This document shows, one piece after another, positions 56,880 to 64,000 of a stretch of DNA of 64,000 bases. Position 1 is the stretch's first letter. Every line of letters begins with the position of its first letter. The notes under the pieces are model-generated. The model did no database searches and was not told the DNA's origin. It saw nothing but the letters and a program-made list of their open reading frames with translations. The position numbers and the translations under genes are program-made. Source of the stretch: Phytophthora sp. 'mugwort' (Eukaryota; Oomycota; Peronosporomycetes; Peronosporales; Peronosporaceae); contig JAUCEF010000018.1 in the NCBI GenBank assembly GCA_033558025.1, forward strand, positions 1,302,001 to 1,366,000, read 5' to 3'.

Positions 56880-58208
56880 AGACTTTAGAGGTTATTGGAA
56901 ACATCATGCGCCGGGAAAGTGGTTCGACAAGCGAAAGCGACAGACAAGATCAACAATGACAAGGCGATCTTACTCTTAGATACTGGTGCCGAGGTGTCCA
57001 TTCTGGATACCGCCTTTGCTCGTAAGGTTAGATCAGCATCTCCAAGTTGATGTTGGGGGATCGATCGAGTTACCGCTTCGGTTACGGGCATCTCCAGATC
57101 GTTAGAAGTTGTGGGTTACACGCGGAGATCGATGGGTGCCGACGGCGACGACAGGACCACGGAAGACGCAGTATCTGTTGTTGACGAATATCAGCAACAG
57201 TCGACTTACCCTCCAGTGATATGATAGGTTGGGATGTGGCTAGCAGGGGATCGCGTTCCCGGCTTGCCAGGTTTCGTGTCGATCAGATGGCGTCGATATA
57301 CGGAGTGGCAGAATCTAGCGTTCCAAGCGACGACGGAGGCACTTCCTCCAGAAATGGATGGGTCGGGCCCTGTCCCCGCTGTTAGAACGCCCAGAATATG
57401 CCACACCACGAGCAATACTACGTAGAGCCCCGGGTTTCGATAGCGAAGATGACACGGCACACCGTCTACGGCGGATAGCCGATCGGACACTGCAAAACCT
57501 GATCCGTCCATAAGAAAGAAGATGCATCGAGATCACCGCGTGCGACGTCGCTCGGGGTGGAAGGTGGCGAAGAAGGATCCGTCCCAGCTACGGCTGTCGC
57601 CCATGCTGGCGCACCGATCGGAGGTCAGGTTGAGGAAGTCGCGACGGCGGCAGATCAGAAAGGACAGGCCGGACCGAGATCGGATCTTAGATGGCCGGAT
57701 TCGTCGGCTGGAGCGGGTCAGATACCGCCCAAAACGTATCGGAGGGCGAGGAAGAACGACACGGAGCCAGATTACCGGACCTGACTGAAGTCGGAAGCGA
57801 AATCACGCAGATCGACCCAGTTTGACTGACCCCGATCGCCGTGAAGATGGCGACCCGGCTGGAAACGATTTGAACTACCATCATGAAGGAGGAGAGATGA
57901 GGGCGGAAGACGTGGATCGAGGGTTTGAAGTCTGGGTTATGTCACATCATGCAGGTGTTGACCTGATACTGGGTACCGATTTTATGATACCTGCAGGAAT
58001 AAGACTGGACCTTTATAACTCAACAGCGAAATTGTCAGACGAAGTAGTAGTACCACTTCTCAAGTTACACAACGCTGAGTCAGGAGAAACGGAGTACGGC
58101 AACCAAACAACTGACGGTCCTACTGAATCGTTGAATGTGCCGAGAAGGCTGACAATTGAGTTCAGCCTACGGCGCCGTCAGCCGAGTCATGATACTTATG
58201 AGATGTAG
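56880..58208 (+). pseudogene. Gypsy aspartic protease and downstream region
   Basis: LLDTGAEVSILD, with DTG at 56979-56987, marks the active site, soon followed by a break near 57000-57050. The second half is in 57822-58208 (GVDLILGTDFMIPAGIRLDL and STAKLSDEVVVPLLK), which matches the C-terminal half of gypsy proteases. About 800 bp of low-similarity sequence with several open pieces lies between them. Confidence 0.72.
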
Positions 58209-59257
58209 ATTCGGCGCACTAATGATTGGATTCCGGCAGTTACGCATAATCCCAAGGGCAAGGCCATACGGGTAATGATTACGAACGTCAGCAGTAAATT
58301 GATATGGTGTCCCGCTCACCTCCCGGTGGGCTTTGGACACCACATGGTAACCTTCCACCAGACAATGGCTAGGTGAGGCTCAACTCAGGGAAATATCGTG
58401 ATTGGCAAGTTCTAGCTTTCGAGTCGGCTATCGATAAAGATCTGTTGAAAAAAGAACAACGAGTGTACGACGAGTGGATCGCACAACAACCACCAGCAGT
58501 GGAAAACCGGCAGTATAAAACCCCGACTGGGGTGATACCGCGGGAACAACACAGTTCCAGCAGCCGAGAAACAGAACGCACTTGTGCACAGCGTTGGGAG
58601 CGGTTGGAACGGTCAGGAGTGATACTATATTCCCTGAGGGTCAAACTCGGCCTGCTACTGAGTCTTCCGACTCTGAATGCTCACCGCTGAGTTCGCTGAC
58701 CCCATGGATAGTCTAAGGATGGAATCAGCTGAAGTCAAACAGTCCTCAGCTGAGTTAGTACACTCGGCGGACATATCCCGCACCTTGGCAGGGGTGATAG
58801 ACTCCGTTACTCCAGTGATTTGGGTAGCCGAGATCGGTTCGAGTGAGTCACTCAGCACGAGGGATGATCTGCCTAGCACGATAATGAGAGTACCCGCTAT
58901 CGCTGGAGAAGTCGGAGAGAAAACTAGAACAAACCCAGCAGCGACGTCCAGCGGAAGGCTGCGGAGTGAAGAAATCGATGTGAGGGACGAATGACTCGCA
59001 GATGACCCTTGAGAAGATTTGCGACTCCGTCTCATGGCAGCGATGGCAATGGTCGAGGACCTGGCTGTAACGACGGTGAACGATGAAAGCACGAATATAG
59101 CTGACTTCGAACACTCAGCTAATGAGATTAATCTGGAGGACTACGCTCGTGAGTTGGTTTTTCTGCCTGATTTGAGTGATTTGGCGCCTACGGTTCTCGA
59201 TTACACTGGAAATATGTGCAGTGATCAGAGACCGGATCAATAACAACAGCTGGTATC
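58209..59257 (+). pseudogene. Linker between protease and reverse transcriptase
   Basis: Fragments such as GKAIRVMITNVSSKLIWCPA and GKYRDWQVLAFE suggest continuing pol. Later pieces (58677-58994, 59019-59243) are acidic and unrecognised. Stops occur in all frames. Confidence 0.5.
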
Positions 59258-60373
59258 ATGATCGTGAGTGGTAATGCACTGCCACCATCAGCCTATGGTG
59301 CCATTTGCGATATCGACGTTCAAGGACATCAGTCGATCAAACAACGAGCCCGGCGGACACCTCTCAAGCATTTGAAGAAGTTGTACAAACTCCTCGAGGG
59401 TCTATTGGAAGCTGGGTTGATTGCCTTCTCAGACAGTCCTAGGGCATCCCCGATTGTTATTGTACTTAAGAAGAATGGGGTGGATATTCGTCTGTGTATC
59501 GACTACAAGATGGTCAACACAATCACGGTGCTCATGGAATATGCCATGCCGTTAGTCGATAATCTGCTGACTGAGCTGGAAAGCTACGTTTGGTTTTACT
59601 CCCTGGATGCGGCTAGCGGATTTTGGGCAGTTATGATGACTCACAACGGGCTAGAAAAATGTCAGCTTTTGTCTGTGCGCTGGGACATTTTGAGTGGCTT
59701 CGAATGCCTTTTGGCTTGGAGAACGCCCCTATGATTTACCAGCGGCTAATAGACAATGCCTTGTGGGGTTATGTACAACCCCGTGGTGGATGGACTACTT
59801 ATGCCGGACGTGTCCGCCAAGCTGAGGAAGCAACCGCAACTCAGCGCAGTCAACACAACGCAAGAGGAACTCAGCTAACTCCTGAGCCGAGTTACCCAAC
59901 CAAGTTCGAAGCGAATCACCGTGCCTTAGCTGAGTCCGATCCACTCCAAGAATTAGTTGATGGACCAGATGGTAACATGTTCAGGAATGGAGAATCCGAT
60001 GAATCCAAACACATCCCGGTGTTCGAACGCCGGTCATTTGTGGATGATATGTGGAAAGACGTTTGATGAATGTTTAGCTATGCTAGATCGATTATTGACT
60101 CGATTCGCCGAGTGCAGAATCAGCATCAGTTCCACCAAGAGCATCTTTGTGCAACAGACCGTTAATTTCCTCTCTCATGATATCTCGCCGAGTGGTATAT
60201 TTGCCAACCCGAAGAAGTTGGCTGAGATAGCTGAGTTACCTTCCCCGAAATCGAAGAAGGGAATGCAAGCTTTTCTGGGCGCACTGAATTACTATAGTCG
60301 GTTCATTCAAAACCCAGCAGTATACGGAGCTGTCTCTACCAGCTTAAGAACACTGACTTCACTTCGAAAATGA
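59258..60373 (+). pseudogene. Gypsy reverse transcriptase with a long insertion before FVDD
   Basis: Fingers and palm are in 59258-59640 (SPRASPIVIVLKKNGVDIRL, CIDYKMVN, YSLDAASGFWAVMM). A frameshift near 59640 moves to the frame with LRMPFGLENAPMIYQRLID. About 90 residues then separate this from FVDDM (60037-60051); about 15 is usual in Ty3/gypsy RT. A second frameshift follows directly. Thumb and connection (FLSHDISPSGIFANPKK, MQAFLGALNYYSRFI) run to about 60373. Confidence 0.85.
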
Positions 60374-60940
60374 CCTGACTTCAGCTAAGTCAGCTTTTGC
60401 AGCATTGAAAGAAAAAGTCGTCCAAGCTCCAATACTACGACACTTCGACCCATCAAAGGATGTCTGCGTTATGCTTTTCGCCAACGACTGGGCTTTGAGT
60501 TCCACCTTGATGCAGCTTCACGATGATAAATTGCACCCAGTTCGGTTTTGTGGCCGAGTCCTCAAGGACAACGAAGTCAGCTATCATCCAGCTGAGAAGG
60601 AGCTATTAGCTTTACTCCATTTGCTAAAAGTCTGCTAAAAACTGCTAGCCAGCAAAAACACTCGCAGTGTTAACTCGCTTTTCTACCTTAGAGTAGGTTT
60701 ACCAGTCTAAATCACTTTACTGTCGGGCTACCAGCTTCGCAGTGTTATTGTCACCCTTTCATCTTAAGGTAAAACGGGTCCGATTGCGGGATGTCGACTT
60801 CGCTCAGATATTGCAGGCGTCTATCACCCCACAGTGGACTCGACGAATTACTCGCGTACATTGCCCATCCTTCGAAGAACTCGACGGTAGTACGATTAAA
60901 CCCAGCACTGTTGTATGCTCATCTGCCTCGAGTCTTTGAA
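60374..60940 (+). pseudogene. First RNase H domain (standard gypsy position)
   Basis: FAALKEKVVQAPILRHFDPS, then VMLFANDWALSSTLMQ and RFCGRVLKDNEVSYHPAEKE, the usual order after RT. The expected catalytic Asp in the first strand reads Asn (FANDW for the common DASD-like motif), although alignment is needed to be sure. The C-terminal half is broken after about 60638. Confidence 0.75.
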
Positions 60941-61430
60941 GGTTATGTACTGTCCTTCTACGGATCCGCTAAGACTGAGAAGATGGCGGGTATGGAAGCT
61001 GCTCTTGGGTCCTGTGGAGCTTACCGGCATGGGACATTGAGATTGCTGCGAGTGCGTACCTCTCGTCCACCACGGTTAACATAGCTGAGTACATTGGCAT
61101 GAATAACGGTGTAGCCGCAGCTTTAGACCGTGGAGTAACCGAACTAGTAATCATCGGAGACTCGCGACTTGCAATCCAGCAATCCATGGGGGTGATCGCG
61201 TGTAAGAAGGAGACGTAGCAAGTTGAGTTAGCACGCCAAAAGGGATGACTGAGAGGTTAAAGTCAGTTCGCTATTTGCATGTAGTACGTTGCTACAACGC
61301 AGCAGCTGACTCTCTCACTACGGAAGCTCTGGAGAACAAAGCTGGTCGTGTGGTACTCAGCGGCGAACGAAAAGCCGAGTTGAAGATGCTGAATCGGATT
61401 TCTGAAGAACTATATATGAAGCCAAGATGA
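60941..61430 (+). pseudogene. Second RNase H domain (cellular or archaeal type)
   Basis: After a spacer there is a second RNase H fold. SFYGSAKTEK is the expected first strand (Asp replaced by Tyr). In a shifted frame come NIAEYIGMNNGVAAALD (catalytic Glu) and LVIIGDSRLAIQQSMG (second Asp), then after stops and a shift RYLHVVRCYNAAADSLTTEA (last Asp). Order and spacing fit RNase HI. Additional RNase H domains next to the normal one are known in some plant (Tat) and oomycete gypsy lineages. The domain call rests on motifs. Confidence 0.72.
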
Positions 61431-61685
61431 AAACAACGTGGAAGCTGGTCGGATAGCAGTAATGACCAGACGACAAACCCGCCGAGTCCACTTCGATGAT
61501 GAAACCATGTTGAACCCAGCGGAAGACCACCAAGGTCGGCTAGGCGAATACAGAAGTCAACTGGAGACGACACATCCATCCTACCAGACCTAGAAGAGGT
61601 TGGATCTGAGTTTGAGTCACCACAGCCGAGTTCATTTAGGAGCCGAGTAGAAGGACCGACTCAAATACCAGTTGAGCAGAATCGC

Positions 61686-62640
61686 GTGCCCAATGCAACC
61701 GACATTGATCCAGAAGTGGCGCAAGCGGAGCGTCGACGATGCATATCAAGAGCTCAAGAAGAGGAATTGAAGTGGGCCGACTTGAGAGCATTGCTTCGAG
61801 GAGAGCTCGATGGGCTCACACACCGTCGTACCCAGCGAGCAAGCAAAATAGCCGACAACTTCGTACTCAGTGAAGATGGTCTGATGTACTATCAGGGTCA
61901 GAGACGGCGAACAGTTGAGTCTGACGATGGTCAAGCTGAGCCTGGTGTTTTCCAACAGCGATGATCGACGAAGTACTCCATAACTGCCACAACTCGATAG
62001 AAGGAGGTCACCAAGGAATTATACGGACCTTTCATCGAGTGAAAGCTGAGTTCTATTGGGTGGGGTTATATGCTGATGTAGTCAAACACGTTCAAGCATG
62101 TGAAGATTGCAGCACGAGCAAAAGCAAGCCCCAGCTAAAGGGCTATTCACCAGGCAATGTTGTATCTGAACACCCATTCCAACTGGTATCAATGAATTTC
62201 GTAATTCCGTTACCAAGACTCAGCGGGGCAACACAGCGCTATTGCTTTTCCAAGACCACTTCACAGGGTTCGTGATAGCAAAAACTATGAGTGACACGGG
62301 AGCATTGGAAGTGGCGAAAGGTTTTGAAGAATGTGTATTCCGGAGGTTTGGTGCACCATCTTTAATCCGCCACGATAGAGATCCCCGCTTCATGAGCGAA
62401 GTTTTCTAAGTGTTCGCTGAGTTGATGCAGTCACGATCTAGGGCAACGTTGAGTTACAGGCCTCAAGCTAACGGCCAACAAGAACGCTCAGTCAAGACGA
62501 TGATCCAGACTATCCGTGTGTATGTAGAAGACCCGCTGCAAGCCGACTGGGGGGACATAGCTGAAAGAATGGTCCATGCAATAAACAACTCACGCGATAC
62601 AGCTCGACGTGAAACACCCTTCTATTTGGTGCATGGATGA
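61686..62640 (+). pseudogene. Gypsy integrase
   Basis: The linker (61686-61964) leads to an HHCC finger (HNSIEGGHQGIIRTFHRVKA and CEDCSTSK). The core begins VSMNFVIPLPRLSG, where the first catalytic Asp expected at SMDF is Asn. After a frameshift come LIRHDRDPRFMSEVF (second Asp) and, past a TAA near 62407, SYRPQANGQQERSVKTM (catalytic Glu). The piece ends at a stop near 62640. Confidence 0.82.
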
Positions 62641-62886
62641 GACGCCCAGTCCACGCTGAAAGCAATGACACTTACTATCAAAGCTGACACAGCCAACTCA
62701 GCTGGTGATGTTTAATGGTGTGGAGAGAGCAACCGTCAACGGGAAATCGCACTACTACTCGCTAAGGAATACCAGACAGCCGAGAAGACTCGGCGAGCCG
62801 AAGAACATAATGCAGGTCTAGGTAAAAAAAAAAAGAACGCGTGACCATCCCGAACTCAGCTAACTTATCCAGTATTAGCCGAGTCG

Positions 62887-63523
62887 GTGGAGAACCAGAA
62901 GTCCTCGCTCAACGAAGGAAACCAAGTGTGGTTGTTCATGGAACGGGTCAAAACAGGTTTGAAAAAGAAGCTAGCCCATAAATGGCACGGATCGTTACGA
63001 GTGAAGAAGAGTTTGCATATGAACTGGAGCTCCCGACAAGAGTGGGTATCGGTTTTATCCGGTAGTACATGTATCTCGGCTGAAAGCAGTAACTGACCCG
63101 GGACAAAGACCCACTGCTCAGCTAGTGGACGCGCTCAGTGAAACCCAACGTTTCGATTTCAATGAAGAACTCCTTCCAGAAAATAGCTGGGAAGTTGATG
63201 ATAGTGCCGACAAATATGAAGTAGAAGCGATTCTGGATGACGATATGCCGTTATCAACTACCACCAACAGAGCTCAGCGGCTGTTCAAGGTCAAATGGGT
63301 CGGCTACGACGAGCCGACATGAGAATCACTCTCGAACTTGTCGTGTGGAGGTTTATTGTTTGATTACTTGCGGCAAAAGAAACGAGAGAATCGTCTGCAG
63401 ATGGTGCAAGTGGCGGACGAAACTAACATTACGGTGCCACAAGTTGACCACCACCGGGTGACCAGGATTCAGGCCTGGTGGGATGGAACAAAAGTACTGA
63501 AACCATTGTATGATTGTATATGA
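62887..63523 (+). pseudogene. Integrase C-terminal tail and chromodomain
   Basis: GNQVWLFMERVKTGLKKKL and AHKWHGSLRVKK are the integrase tail. YEVEAILDDDM and RLFKVKWVGYDEPT are a chromodomain. The next codon is TGA where chromodomains have Trp, then SLSNLSCGGLLFDYLR follows. In intact elements the chromodomain steers integration towards marked chromatin. A downstream frame is open to 63523. Confidence 0.8.
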
Positions 63524-63634
63524 ATGAAATGAAGTCGTGGGGACCCAGCTGAGACGTCATAACTACTACTCGAATACTGTCAACTCAGCTAAGGTGCCTG
63601 GAAATTGGACTAAGAGAATGTGAGAAACATTAAG
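63524..63634. other. Short spacer after the gypsy pol
   Basis: It contains further CTCAGCT/AGCTGAG words but no recognisable terminus or LTR start. Confidence 0.4.
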
Positions 63635-64000
63635 ATGAACGCCGACAAGGTCTCGAATATAGCCAGGCCTTCTCGATTAGCAGGAGTCGACGCAGTAGGA
63701 GACAGACTGGATGGAGTCGGCTCGTTTGGATCCATATCTTCTTCCACGCGGGATTGGACGTACTCGGAATCGAACTCGGCAGCGCAAACACCGGAAATTC
63801 GGGATGTAGCTGTTGGAAACACTGGTTGTACGGATGAGAAGACGGCGAGCCCAACCGCCACGCGCAACAAGGTTCCTCACGGTCAGCGTCGGCAACACTT
63901 GCTGTCCAGTCTGCGCTTGCTGGAACCATGCCAAATTAGTCGCCGGAGCGAATGGGGCAAATGGGTCGAAAATAATTCGGAATCCAGAGTCGGTGCGGGT
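63635..64000 (+). other. Open frame running off the right edge
   Basis: The ATG at 63635 opens 122 codons without a stop to the last base (MNADKVSNIARPSRLAGVDA…). It is hydrophilic and Ser/Arg-rich, with no domain that I recognise. It lies just after a gypsy pol, where either a 3' LTR or an extra 3' gene would be expected. The opposite strand is also open here, so coding is uncertain. Confidence 0.3.

Larger units (their letters stand above)
54322..63523 (+). mobile_element. Long decayed Ty3/gypsy element with two RNase H domains and a chromodomain
   Basis: Gag, zinc knuckle, protease, reverse transcriptase, RNase H, a second RNase H, integrase and chromodomain follow in order on the plus strand over about 9.2 kb. 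Many frameshifts and stops make it non-functional. No LTR pair was recognised; the 3' LTR would lie beyond the window. It is much more decayed than the copia nest, so it is probably older. Confidence 0.85.

Noticed and set aside
1..64000. Host genes such as secreted effectors (RxLR-type) among short frames
   Set aside because: No short frame combined a signal peptide with an RxLR or EER motif that was not also a shadow of pol sequence.

Overview
The window is a dense nest of LTR retrotransposons, and I see no ordinary host gene in it. The organism is most likely an oomycete (Phytophthora/downy-mildew type). The copia LTRs carry a sequence fitting the oomycete initiator/flanking-promoter consensus exactly in one family (10312-10328) and loosely in the other. 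The copia and gypsy proteins also have the style of oomycete elements. This is inference from motifs, because no database search was possible.

Left part, 1-49014: Ty1/copia elements of two related pairs of families. Family A (LTR 343 bp) and its sister A2 (LTR 350 bp) have LTRs starting TATTGA and ending ATCA. Family B (LTR 313 bp) and its sister B' (LTR 354 bp) have LTRs starting TGTTGTC and ending CTTTT. All use a primer-binding site that copies the anticodon arm of initiator tRNA-Met, and the ATG in that site is also the start codon of the gag-pol frame. Three gag-pol frames look intact: A at 543-4583, B at 10353-14483 and B at 16353-20483. Reading left to right one meets mainly the 3' halves of elements that were each interrupted by the next element inward. 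The chain is A in inverted B', in B, in B' (with a second B and one A2 also inserted into that B'), in A2b, in A2c, in further A2 copies. Direct target-site duplications support two insertions: GTGGT around 16036-20753 and GTTTT around 20856-25600. Unequal crossing-over then amplified parts of the nest: a 6000-bp unit twice (8754-20753), a 3507/3508-bp unit three times (25601-36123), and a 4251/4250-bp unit twice (38329-46829). The middle B copy (10036-14753) is visibly a recombinant. Several A2 copies carry short tracts of A sequence.

Middle, 49015-52620: an open 133-codon fragment, then a decayed Ty3/gypsy pol on the minus strand (integrase tail at left, protease-RT linker at right). It ends at a 96-bp near-perfect foldback. 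A short stretch with a 72-bp tandem repeat follows.

Right part, 52615-64000: a GATC-saturated non-coding block, then one long, heavily frameshifted Ty3/gypsy element on the plus strand. Gag, zinc knuckle, protease, RT, RNase H, a second RNase H, integrase and chromodomain are recognisable in that order (about 54322-63523). A 122-codon open frame runs off the right edge.

No new defence, biosynthetic or regulatory system was found. The most useful observations are the reconstructable recombination history, the primer-site/start-codon coincidence, the double RNase H gypsy element, and the possibility that such a copia-dominated nest is centromeric.
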